Origin: an uncultured Verrucomicrobiota bacterium
GTDB taxonomy: Bacteria; Verrucomicrobiota; Verrucomicrobiia; Chthoniobacterales; SZAS-18
Assembly (NCBI GenBank): GCA_937859745.1
Contig: CALMAQ010000165.1
Span: 1 to 36,209, forward strand
Direction: 5' to 3'
DNA length: 36,209 bases
Program-made: the position numbers and the translations under genes
In this document: piece by piece, positions 28,176 to 36,209 of the stretch
Position numbering within the stretch: the first letter of the stretch is position 1
Layout: each line of letters starts with the position of its first letter
The notes under the pieces: model-generated
Seen by the model: the letters and a program-made list of their open reading frames with translations, nothing else
Databases searched by the model: none
Told to the model about the DNA's origin: nothing

Positions 28176-28201
28176 GTGGGTACGAATCCCATCATCGGCA
28201 A
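28176..28201 (+). repeat. Putative att repeat copy 2 (tRNA-Leu 3'-end remnant)
   Basis: GTGGGTACGAATCCCATCATCGGCAA; 23/26 match to 19328-19353, same orientation; no intact tRNA 5' half upstream. Confidence 0.6.
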
Positions 28202-28329
28202 ACGGTTCGTGCAAGGAAGGAGTGGCCGACCACCACGAATCGGTGAGGGAACAATCCGAAGCCGCCCCCATCCACGAATGAGATGAGGGCTGGAAGCGTC
28301 CCCGCCACCACCACCACCACCATCCACCC

Positions 28330-29496
28330 ATGTCGATCCACTGGCTCTGGCAAGGGCTCTACCACGCGGTCTTGATGGGCTGGGAAACCTTCTGGGCGCT
28401 GGTGGTCGGCTTCGCCGTCTCGGCCGGGTTGCAAACTTTCGCCTCCAAGGAGCGAATGGGCGAGATTTTTGGCCGCGTGAACTTCCGGTCGATGGCGCTC
28501 GCCACGGGTTTCGGAGCCGCGAGTTCATCGTGCTCCTACGCCGCCGCCGCCGCCGCGCGGAGCGCGTTCACACAAGGGGCAGCCCTCGTTCCGGCGCTGG
28601 CTTTCATGTTCGCTTCCACAAACCTCGTCATCGAACTCGGGGCGGTGTTGTGGCTGCTCCTGGGCTGGCGCTTCGTGCTGGCGGAGGTGATCGGCTCGTT
28701 CGTGCTCGTCGGGCTGTTGTGGTCGCTGGCCCGGCTCCTCTTCCCACGCGACCTGGAAAGCTCCGCGCGCGCCCACGCCGAAGCCCAAGGACCGGACGAT
28801 GGCGGTGGATGCTGCCACCACGGGAACGACGCACACCACGGCCACGAACCTGCCGCGTCCGGGCACGCGCAGCCGGGCCGCTGGCAGCGCCTGGGCACTG
28901 CGTTCGTCATGGATTGGCAGATGCTATGGAAGGAAATCGCCGTTGGTTTCCTGATCGCTGGCTACCTTTCGGTCCTCATCCCGGAGGCATGGTGGAAGGC
29001 GCTCTTCCTTTCACACGGCCCCGCGGGCTGGCGGCTCGTGGAAAACGCATGCGTCGGTCCGTTGATCGCGGTGGCCAGTTTTGTTTGCTCGGTAGGCAAC
29101 CTGCCGCTGGCGAATCTGCTCTGGAGCGACGGCATCAGCTTCGGCGGCGTGCTTTCCTTCATCTTTGCCGACCTGCTCATCATTCCGTTGATCCTGATCT
29201 ACCGGAAGTCCTTTGGCGGCCGGCCAGCCGCCTACATCACCGCCGTGCTCTTCCTGTCCATGGTCGGCGCGGGCATCGTCGTGGACCTGATTTTCAGTGC
29301 TTGCGGCTGGCTGCCAACGGGCCCCCGGCCGCCGAGCACCCTCCAGCACATGCACCTGCAATGGAACTACACCTCCTGGCTGGACCTTGCCGCCCTGCCG
29401 GTGGCGGCGATCCTCTTCTGGCTGCATCACAGGGGCTCCGCCCACGGCTCGGATGCCGCACCGCACGAGGCGGAAACGGTGATGCATCATCATTGA
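28330..29496 (+). CDS. ArsP/YraQ-type (DUF318-like) permease with His-rich loop
   Basis: GFGAASSSCSYAAAAAARSAFTQGAALVPALAFMFASTNLVIELG, SVGNLPLANLLWSDGISFGGVLSFIFADLLIIPLILIYRK; His-rich GGGCCHHGNDAHHGHEP and C-terminal MHHH. Confidence 0.82.
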   Translation: MSIHWLWQGLYHAVLMGWETFWALVVGFAVSAGLQTFASKERMGEIFGRVNFRSMALATGFGAASSSCSYAAAAAARSAFTQGAALVPALAFMFASTNLVIELGAVLWLLLGWRFVLAEVIGSFVLVGLLWSLARLLFPRDLESSARAHAEAQGPDDGGGCCHHGNDAHHGHEPAASGHAQPGRWQRLGTAFVMDWQMLWKEIAVGFLIAGYLSVLIPEAWWKALFLSHGPAGWRLVENACVGPLIAVASFVCSVGNLPLANLLWSDGISFGGVLSFIFADLLIIPLILIYRKSFGGRPAAYITAVLFLSMVGAGIVVDLIFSACGWLPTGPRPPSTLQHMHLQWNYTSWLDLAALPVAAILFWLHHRGSAHGSDAAPHEAETVMHHH

Positions 29497-29534
29497 AGCC
29501 GCCGCCACTCGCCCGACCGCGCACCCGGACACCG

Positions 29535-30443
29535 ATGATCGCGTCTTCCTCGACCATCGCCGCATCCGTGCGCCGCTGGCCCTTGCGGGGCAGCACGCGG
29601 ATTCCCCCCGCCGTGGCGGACTACTCTCCGACGGCGTGGTGGCTGTGGCCGCACGTCCTGAGCCTGGATGCCCCGCTCGTCGCGGTGGTCTGGCAATGGG
29701 GATGGGCTAGCGCGGCGCATGTGCGCCTGCCTTGGCCCGCTCCTTGCGTGCTGGGGCTCGGCGTCTGGCTGATCTATCTGACCGACCGGCTCGTCGATGC
29801 CATCCGCGCGGTGCCGGGCGACCCCGTCTCGCTGCGCCACACCTTTCATTCCCGCTGGCGTCGGCCTTTGTCGGTCCTCGCGGTCGCGGTGGCGGGAGTT
29901 CTGGCCATCCTGAGCCCCTGCCTGCTCACCCGGGCCGAGTTCCGGCACGGCCTGATCCTGCTGGCAGTGGCGTTGGCCTATTTTTGGCTGGTCCACGGCG
30001 GAGGATCACGCGAGTGGACCCGGCACCTGCCCAAGGAGGCAGCGGTCGGCGCAATGTTCGCGGTCGGGACCGCGTTCTTCCCGTGGAGTCAGGCGGGCGT
30101 GGGCAGTCCCTGGACCGTGCTAGCCGTCACGCTCTTTGGCGGGCTCTGTTTTTGCAACTGCGCGCTGATCACCGTCTGGGAGGCGCATGCCCAGGACGTA
30201 CGCAACCCCGCCTCGCTGCTCAACGCCTACCCCCGACTCACCGCGCGGCTGCGGCCGTGCTGCTTCGCGCTCGCGGCGGCATCGGCGGGTGGCTGGCGGC
30301 TCTCAGGGTCGGCGATCTTCCTGCCGTTGGCGGCCAGCGCCCTGCTGCTGGGCCTGCTCGATCAACAGAGCAAACGTTTCACCCTGAACGTCCTGCGTGT
30401 CCTGGCCGACGCTGCCTTGTTGAGCCCGCTCCTCCTGATTTGA
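29535..30443 (+). CDS. Polytopic membrane protein, weakly UbiA-prenyltransferase-like
   Basis: LGLGVWLIYLTDRLVDAIRA and several TM helices; start chosen at ATG 29535. Confidence 0.5.
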   Translation: MIASSSTIAASVRRWPLRGSTRIPPAVADYSPTAWWLWPHVLSLDAPLVAVVWQWGWASAAHVRLPWPAPCVLGLGVWLIYLTDRLVDAIRAVPGDPVSLRHTFHSRWRRPLSVLAVAVAGVLAILSPCLLTRAEFRHGLILLAVALAYFWLVHGGGSREWTRHLPKEAAVGAMFAVGTAFFPWSQAGVGSPWTVLAVTLFGGLCFCNCALITVWEAHAQDVRNPASLLNAYPRLTARLRPCCFALAAASAGGWRLSGSAIFLPLAASALLLGLLDQQSKRFTLNVLRVLADAALLSPLLLI

Positions 30444-30482
30444 GTGGCTCGTCCGTGACCGGCATGAACCGCCCTTTTTCCG

Positions 30483-31871
30483 ATGCACATGTCACCTTTC
30501 CACCGCTATCTCCTTCCTCTCGCCCTGGCGCTCGCCGCCGCCGCGGCCCGGGCGGATGAACCTGTCACGACGATTGTGAACAGCGCGAGGATCATCGACG
30601 GCACGGGCCATCCGGCACTGGAAAACGCCACGCTCACCCTCCGGGGCGACCGGATCGTGTCGGTCGCGGCGTCGGGCTCCGCCCAACCGCCTGCGCCCGC
30701 CGGCAGCCGCGTCATCGACGCCCACGGAATGACGATCATCCCGGGGCTCATCAGCGCGCACAGTCACCTGGGGCTGGTCAAAGGCAGCGCGACTCCCTCG
30801 GTGGAGAACTACACGCGCGAGAACGTCGCCACGCAACTCGCGCGGTACGAGGGTGACGGCGTGCTGGCCGTCATGTCGCTGGGCGTCAACCAGGACGTGC
30901 TCTACCAATGGCGCGAGGAGCAGCGCGCGGGCAAGCTGCCCGGCGCGGACATCTTCACGGCGGACCGCGGGCTGGGCGTGGGCGGTGGCGTGCCGCCCTT
31001 CCCCGTACCCAGCGGCCAGGTGTACCGCCCCGGGAACGCCGAGGAAGCGCGTGCCGCCGTCCGCGAGACCGCCGCCCGCCACCCCGACCTCGTCAAACTC
31101 TGGCTCGACGATATGTTCGGTACCTTGCCGAAGATGAGCCCGGAGGTCTCCGCGGCAGCCATCGACGAGGCGCACCGGCAGGGTTTGCGCGTCGCGGCCC
31201 ACCTGTTCTACCTCGCCGATGCCAAGGCGCTCGTCGCGGCGGGCGTGGACGTGGTCGCGCACAGCATCCGTGACAAACCGGTGGACGACGAACTCATCTC
31301 CCTGATGAAGCAGCGTCGGGTCGCCTACATCCCCACCCTGGCGCTGGACGAATCGCAGTTCGTTTACGCGGAGCATCCCGCCTGGATGAGCGAGCCGATG
31401 TTCCGAGCCTCGGTGGACCCGGCGTTGCTCGCCAATTGGCTCAGCTCCCAATACCGGGAAAAGATCAACGGCGAAATGAGCACGGCGCGGAACCGTCAAG
31501 CGTTCGCCATGGCGATGCGGAACGTCAAGACCCTCCACGATGCGGGCATCCCCACCGCCATGGGCACGGATTCCGGCGCGCTGCCGACGCGGGTCGCCGG
31601 GTTCAGCGAACACCGCGAACTCCAGCTTCTGGTCCAGGCCGGACTTTCCCCGGCCGATGCCCTCGTCTGCGCGACCTCCCGCAGCGCGGAGGTCATCGGC
31701 CAGGCAGCCGACCGGGGCACGCTGGAGGCAGGCAAGCGCGCGGACTTTCTCGTGCTGGAAGGCAACCCGCTCGACGACATCCGCCAGACGATGCGCCTGG
31801 GTGCCATCTGGCACGGCGGCGCGCCGGTCATCCCGCTGGCGAAGCGCCCGTTGCCCACGGCTGCCCCGTGA
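30483..31871 (+). CDS. Secreted amidohydrolase-family (imidazolonepropionase-like) protein
   Basis: Signal peptide LLPLALALAAAAARA; ARIIDGTGHPALENATLTLRGDRIVSV; IDAHGMTIIPGLISAHSHLG; AMGTDSGALP; GTLEAGKRADFLVLEGNPLDDI. Confidence 0.88.
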   Translation: MHMSPFHRYLLPLALALAAAAARADEPVTTIVNSARIIDGTGHPALENATLTLRGDRIVSVAASGSAQPPAPAGSRVIDAHGMTIIPGLISAHSHLGLVKGSATPSVENYTRENVATQLARYEGDGVLAVMSLGVNQDVLYQWREEQRAGKLPGADIFTADRGLGVGGGVPPFPVPSGQVYRPGNAEEARAAVRETAARHPDLVKLWLDDMFGTLPKMSPEVSAAAIDEAHRQGLRVAAHLFYLADAKALVAAGVDVVAHSIRDKPVDDELISLMKQRRVAYIPTLALDESQFVYAEHPAWMSEPMFRASVDPALLANWLSSQYREKINGEMSTARNRQAFAMAMRNVKTLHDAGIPTAMGTDSGALPTRVAGFSEHRELQLLVQAGLSPADALVCATSRSAEVIGQAADRGTLEAGKRADFLVLEGNPLDDIRQTMRLGAIWHGGAPVIPLAKRPLPTAAP

Positions 31872-31957
31872 CCGCTGGCGTCGCGGCGGCATGCGCCGAG
31901 AAAGAAATTGTTCTGGGTGAGGCAGGCATGTAATCCTTGTCGTTGTCCCCTCCCTGT

Positions 31958-32722
31958 ATGAATTCCCCCCGTCCCCGTCTGCGTTCGGCCCCAGCACGTT
32001 CGCGCCAGGGCGCATTCACCCTCATTGAACTGATGGTCGTCATTGCGATCATCGCGGTTCTGGCCGGTTTGCTCCTGCCGGTGGTCAGCAGTGTGACCAC
32101 CAAGGCGAAGGCCGTGGAGACGAAAGCGATGGCGGTGCAGATCGTCACCGCGGTCAAGAACTATCAGGTGGAGTATGGCCAATATCCTAATCCCGTGGCG
32201 GCGGGGGGAGCGCCGGGCGCTTCTGGCGTGGACACCACCTACGACATCAGCACCGGCAATGCCGAGCTTTTCAAGGTCCTCCAGGCTATCAACACCGCCG
32301 TCGACCCTAACAGCACGACCGGAGCGTTGGCTTACAACAACCGCCACGTCAAGTACTTCGAAGCCCGGACAGCCAAAAACCCGACCGCGCCCAGATCGGG
32401 TTTTGTCCCCACTGGGGGTAATCTCAGCGGCGGAAACCCCGCCCCGGGTTCGCAAACCAGAACGGTGGCGGTGGGAGATCTGGTCGATTCGTGGGGGAAT
32501 CGCTACTGCATCCGGATGGACGCGGGTTACAACGAATCTATCTACAATCCCTACTCCCCCGCCGGAACATCGGTGAACGCTGACGATGCGGCCGCCACAG
32601 ACCCCACCCAGGTTCTCCGGTTCGGAGCGATTGCCTACACTTACGGGCCTGACGGACAATATGGGAAAGCCGGCACGGCGAGCACGACGAGCACCGGCGA
32701 CGACGTTCTCTCGTGGCAGTAG
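31958..32722 (+). CDS. Type II secretion / type IV pilin-like prepilin
   Basis: QGAFTLIELMVVIAIIAVLAGLLLPVVSSVTTKAKAVETK (prepilin cleavage/methylation motif). Confidence 0.88.
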   Translation: MNSPRPRLRSAPARSRQGAFTLIELMVVIAIIAVLAGLLLPVVSSVTTKAKAVETKAMAVQIVTAVKNYQVEYGQYPNPVAAGGAPGASGVDTTYDISTGNAELFKVLQAINTAVDPNSTTGALAYNNRHVKYFEARTAKNPTAPRSGFVPTGGNLSGGNPAPGSQTRTVAVGDLVDSWGNRYCIRMDAGYNESIYNPYSPAGTSVNADDAAATDPTQVLRFGAIAYTYGPDGQYGKAGTASTTSTGDDVLSWQ

Positions 32723-32778
32723 CCCGGCATCTTGAGCCTTGACGGGCCGCCGCGCACGGCGCATGATAGCCCGACAAC

Positions 32779-32849
32779 GCGGGTGTAGTTCAATGGTAGA
32801 ACGGCAGCTTCCCAAGCTGCATACGAGGGTTCGATTCCCTTCACCCGCT
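32779..32849 (+). tRNA. tRNA-Gly (anticodon CCC)
   Basis: Acceptor GCGGGTG/CACCCGC; anticodon arm GCAGC-TTCCCAA-GCTGC; T loop GGGTTCGATTCCC. Confidence 0.95.
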
Positions 32850-33125
32850 CTCCTTTTCGTCCACTCGGCGCGGTGACGTTCGACGCATTCCTCCCCCGTT
32901 CGCTGTTCCTCCAAGGTCAGCCCCTTCCTCCGTCCGCTGGAGTCCGCCGCCCAGACCGCCGAGTCCGGGCAGTCCCACCTTCAACCCCGGACTGACCGAG
33001 CGCTAGAACCGGGTTCCGTCCGGCCCGAAACCCTGCCTGGCGCGGAAGGTGCACCCGGCGATGCCCGGACCAACGGCGAACAGGCAAGCGGCCAGACCGT
33101 GCCTCCGACGGAAGGCGGTCATCGC

Positions 33126-33754
33126 TCAGGAACGGGGGTGATGCGTGCCGTCGGAACGGCTGATCGTGTCGGTGGTCGCCGTGCCCGGCACATCCACGTC
33201 CGCCTGTTGCAGGATTGTGCGGTTGCTGGCGTGCTCCTCCAGGCGCGCCTAGCGGGTCAGCGCGTTGGCCGCGCTGGCAAGATTGAAGCTGGTCGCTTTG
33301 GCCTGTCCGGCCTTCGTCACGATGGCCGTCAGCACTCCGGTGGTGCCGCCTCCGGCGGTGCCGCCTCCGGCGGTGAACGTGCCGGTGCCGACCGCGCTCT
33401 CGTCGGGGCCGCGCGTGTACGCGGTGGTGGTAGTGAAGGCGGTGGTGGCACCGAAGCCGAGGTCGCGAACTCGACCGTCGTCATCCCGTCGGTGTTGGCC
33501 GTCGTCACGGTCGTGACGGTGCGCCTCTCCGCCGGGTCCGTCAGGGTGTAAACCACCGTGTCGGTGGCCACGGTCCCCGCCACCGTCTAGGTTTCGACAG
33601 ATGTGCCCCCGGTCCCGTCAGCGGTCTGCAAGACCCCCGACGCAGTGCCGCCCTGCGGCCTGTCGGGCTGCGGCGCTGCCATCAGGCCGGTCCAGGAGGA
33701 AGCGAGGTAGCATCCGAGGGCGATGCCGGTCGTGAGGAGAAGCCGGGAAGTCAT
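33126..33754 (-). pseudogene. Decayed secreted-protein gene
   Basis: MTSRLLLTTGIALGCYLASSWTGLMAAPQPDRPQ...TGGTSVET*TVAGTVATDTVVYTLTDPAERRTVTTVTTANTDGMTTVEF, then frame switch to FGATTAFTTTTAYTRGPDESAVGTGTFTAGGGTAGGGTTGVLTAIVTKAGQAKATSFNLASAANALTR*ARLEEHASNRTILQQADVDVPGTATTDTISRSDGT. Confidence 0.5.
33342..33371. repeat. 15-bp tandem repeat x2 (ggtgccgcctccggc)
   Basis: Two adjacent identical 15-bp units inside the decayed gene. Confidence 0.85.
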
Positions 33755-33918
33755 CTGCCTTAAACGTTCAACCCCCGCTTGTAAGGAACTGATGGCGAAA
33801 CCCTCCATTTTTTGAGGGAAAGGTAATTTTCCGCTCTGCGGGCAACCCGTTCGACAAGGTTCCCCCCGGGAAAAGGGTATGCTAGACTCAGGGACATCGC
33901 CGTCCGCGCCGCTCTTTT

Positions 33919-35031
33919 GTGAACGAATCGCCGCCCAGGTTGGACGAGGCTCCGGGAACGTCCCGCAAGATCATCCATGTGGACATGGATTGCTTCTACG
34001 CCGCCGTGGAAGAACGCGAGCAGCCCGGCCTGCGCGGGTTGCCGCTCGCCGTCGGCGGTTCGCACACCCGGCGCGGGGTCCTCACCACCTGCAACTACGA
34101 GGCGCGCAAGTACGGCATCCATTCCGCCATGCCCACCTTCCAGGCGCTGGCGAAGTGCCCCCACCTCATCGTGGTCCCCACCCGCTTCAACCTTTACCGC
34201 GCCGAGAGCGCGCGCATCCGCGAAATCTTCTTTGCCTACACGCCGTTGGTCGAACCGCTCTCGCTCGACGAGGCCTACCTCGATGTCTCGCACTTGCACC
34301 GTCCCGCCACGGAGGTGGCGCGCGAGATCCGGCAGCGGATCACGGCGCTCACTGGCCTGACCGCTTCCGCGGGGGTGGCCCCCAACAAGATGCTCGCCAA
34401 GATCGCCAGCGACCTCAACAAGCCCGACGGCCAGCACACGATCAAGCCCGCGGCGGTGGCCGCGTTCATGCGCGACCTGCCCGCGCGCAAGATCCCGGGC
34501 ATCGGCGAGGTGACGGCCGCCCGGCTGGCGGGCGAACTCGCCGTGGAAACCTGCGGCCAGCTCCAGACGTTCGACCGCGCCGATTTGCAGGCGCGCTTCG
34601 GCAAGTTCGGCCACGACCTGTACGACCGCTGCCGGGGCATCGACGTGCGCCCCATCGAGGCGAACCGCATCCGCAAGAGCCTCTCGAACGAGAACACCTT
34701 TCCCACCAACCTCCTCACGCTCGCCGAATGCCGCGAGCGGTTGCAGGAACTCCATGCCGACCTGCTGCTCGACCTGCAAAAGCAGACGGACCGCACCGTG
34801 GCCAAGCTGTTCGTGAAGCTGCGATTCGCGGACTTCAGCCACACCACGGTCGAACGCGGGGGCACGCGCCCGGAACTGGCCGCCTACGAGGCCCTGTTGG
34901 AAGAAGGCTGGATGCGGCGTGAGGGGGCGCGCCGCGTGGTGCGCCTGCTCGGCGTCGGGGTGCGTTTCGTTGAACCCGTGCCGGACCTGCCCGCCGCGCG
35001 GGACGGCGACCAGCTTGCTTTCGAGTTATGA
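33919..35031 (+). CDS. dinB: DNA polymerase IV (Y-family)
   Basis: IIHVDMDCFYAAVEEREQPGLRGLPLAVGG, GVLTTCNYEARKYGIHSAMP, EPLSLDEAYLDV, ASAGVAPNKMLAKIASDLNKPDG. GTG start. Confidence 0.95.
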   Translation: MNESPPRLDEAPGTSRKIIHVDMDCFYAAVEEREQPGLRGLPLAVGGSHTRRGVLTTCNYEARKYGIHSAMPTFQALAKCPHLIVVPTRFNLYRAESARIREIFFAYTPLVEPLSLDEAYLDVSHLHRPATEVAREIRQRITALTGLTASAGVAPNKMLAKIASDLNKPDGQHTIKPAAVAAFMRDLPARKIPGIGEVTAARLAGELAVETCGQLQTFDRADLQARFGKFGHDLYDRCRGIDVRPIEANRIRKSLSNENTFPTNLLTLAECRERLQELHADLLLDLQKQTDRTVAKLFVKLRFADFSHTTVERGGTRPELAAYEALLEEGWMRREGARRVVRLLGVGVRFVEPVPDLPAARDGDQLAFEL

Positions 35032-35084
35032 GAAAGCCCGCGAGGGTCTACCCCGCCGCAGGCGGAGTGGCCTCTTACACGCCG

Positions 35085-36156
35085 TTACGAAGCGCGCAGC
35101 AGGTCGAGCAACCGGCGGTCGAGCGCGTGGCCGTGCCACGGCTCGTAGCCCATGTCGCCGCGTCCCGAGTCGAGCACGCCGAACGGCCCGCGGAAGTTCC
35201 ACAGCGCCCAGCCGATCCCGCTCTCGCGCAGCACGGCCAGCACCTCCGCGAACCACCGCAAGAACACGTCGTGACTTGTGTGGTGATAACAACCCGCCTC
35301 GCCACAATGGACGCCGACGCCCCGTTCCACCAGCGCGCGCCAGGGGGCGTACACCCGTTCCAGCCGTGCGCGGGCCCACCGGCGTCCGAACAGGTCGCGC
35401 CGCAGCGGCCAGTCGGGCTCGCGCCAGCGCCCGCCGCCGGGGACCCATTCAGCCCTGTAATGGGTAAGATCAAAGGGTTCGTAGGCCCGGCAGCTCTGCG
35501 CGACGTTGGGCAGATCGGCCAGTTCCGGGCACGGCTGCCGCCCGTAGTTGAGCCCGTCGAGCAGGATCAGGCGGTCGGCGTCCACCGCCCGGATGGCCGC
35601 CACGGCGGCGCGCATCACCCGCTCGTGCCGCCGCCGGGTGGACCCACCCCCCCCACCCCGCCGCCGCGGCGCGGTGTGGAGGGCGCAGGACCCGCGGTGT
35701 CACCCCCCCCCCCACCCCGGCCGGCGGCGGCTCGTTGAGCAGGTCGAAGCTCAGGCGGTCCCGGCCGATCCCACGGTAGCGGCGGGCCAGCGTGCGCCAG
35801 TGCAGGCAGAACGCCTCCAGGGCTTCGGACGAACGCCACAGGTTAAACGGTTCCCGGGGCTGGCGCGCAACACAGTAGCCGGGGGCGCGGTGCAGGTTCA
35901 GGCAGACGTGTAGGCCATGCCGCCCCGCGGCCTCGACCGCCGCGTCCAGCCGGGCGAACGCTTCGCCGTCCGCGTCGGGGCAGAAGGGATCGCTGCCGCG
36001 CGTCCAGAGCGTGTAGCAGAGCGGCAGGCGCACAAAGTCGAAACCCCAGCCGCCGATCCAGCGGAAATCGTCCTCCCGGAACGGCTCCCGGCTGTCCGGG
36101 GTGAACATTTCCAGCAGGTTGAACCCGCGCCAGCGGGGCAGGATGTTGCGCGGCAT
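35085..36156 (-). pseudogene. GH5-like (cellulase-type) glycosidase split between two frames
   Basis: Frame A: WRGFNLLEMFTPDSREPFREDDFRWIGGWGFDFVRLPLCYTLW...LSFDLLNEPPP. Frame B: ERVMRAAVAAIRAVDADRLILLDGLNYG...GVHCGEAGCYHHTSHDVFLRWFAEVLAVLRESGIGWALWNFRGPFGVLDSGR. The frame switch falls in the poly-C region 35640-35720. Confidence 0.75.
35703..35713. repeat. Homopolymer C11
   Basis: Direct reading; a second run, C8, at 35647-35654. Both are followed by ACCCCG. Confidence 0.9.
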
Positions 36157-36209
36157 ACGGCGATCCGCTGCCAGCAGTCAATCACTAGCGCCGTCCGCCG
36201 GTCCTGCGA

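Larger units (their letters stand above)
19353..28201. mobile_element. Putative decayed genomic island at tRNA-Leu
   Basis: Bounded by the tRNA-Leu gene and a degenerate copy of its 3' end; integrase pseudogene at the tRNA-proximal end, excisionase-like HTH near the distal end; internal gene fragments and accessory cargo. Confidence 0.55.

Noticed and set aside
28104-28331. 75-aa ORF containing FADDGIRTHAPVP
   Set aside because: DGIRTHxP-type strings are typical spurious translations of the reverse strand of tRNA 3' ends; here it reflects the tRNA-Leu-like repeat at 28176-28201.
33585-33590. Possible TAG recoding, because amber codons interrupt both the integrase-like and the secreted-protein reading frames
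   Set aside because: TAG is the ordinary terminal stop for several intact genes here (DAHP synthase, MscS, waaA), and both interrupted frames also need frameshifts; decay is simpler.

Overview
GC-rich 36.2 kb bacterial chromosomal window, probably verrucomicrobial (an inference from gene content and from an integrase remnant of a type I associate with that phylum). The housekeeping backbone includes a DAHP synthase, an LptF/G permease, dnaG-rpoD, an MscS channel with a cyclic-nucleotide-binding domain, a lipid kinase, an AsmA-like protein, RsmD, a Kdo transferase, DinB and tRNA-Glu, tRNA-Leu and tRNA-Gly. Two accessory loci stand out. (1) A likely ~8.9 kb decayed integrative element (about 19268-28201). 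It starts at an intact tRNA-Leu(TAA) and ends at a degenerate direct repeat of that tRNA's 3' end (23/26 matches). It carries an integrase pseudogene, an excisionase-like HTH ORF, gene fragments, a kinase-pseudokinase-TM-helical-repeat protein and a secreted glycosidase with two CBM2 modules. (2) An exopolysaccharide-type locus in which GH18-like, polysaccharide deacetylase (CE4) and GT2 synthase domains are fused in one 1154-aa protein, overlapping by 4 nt a GH26-like lipoprotein gene. Other observations are a structured-RNA candidate directly before the DAHP synthase start codon, a GH5-like gene split at poly-C tracts, a His-rich permease with an in-frame His6-coding tract upstream of its ATG, and a second decayed secreted-protein gene. 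No database search or folding software was used; family calls come from motif reading.
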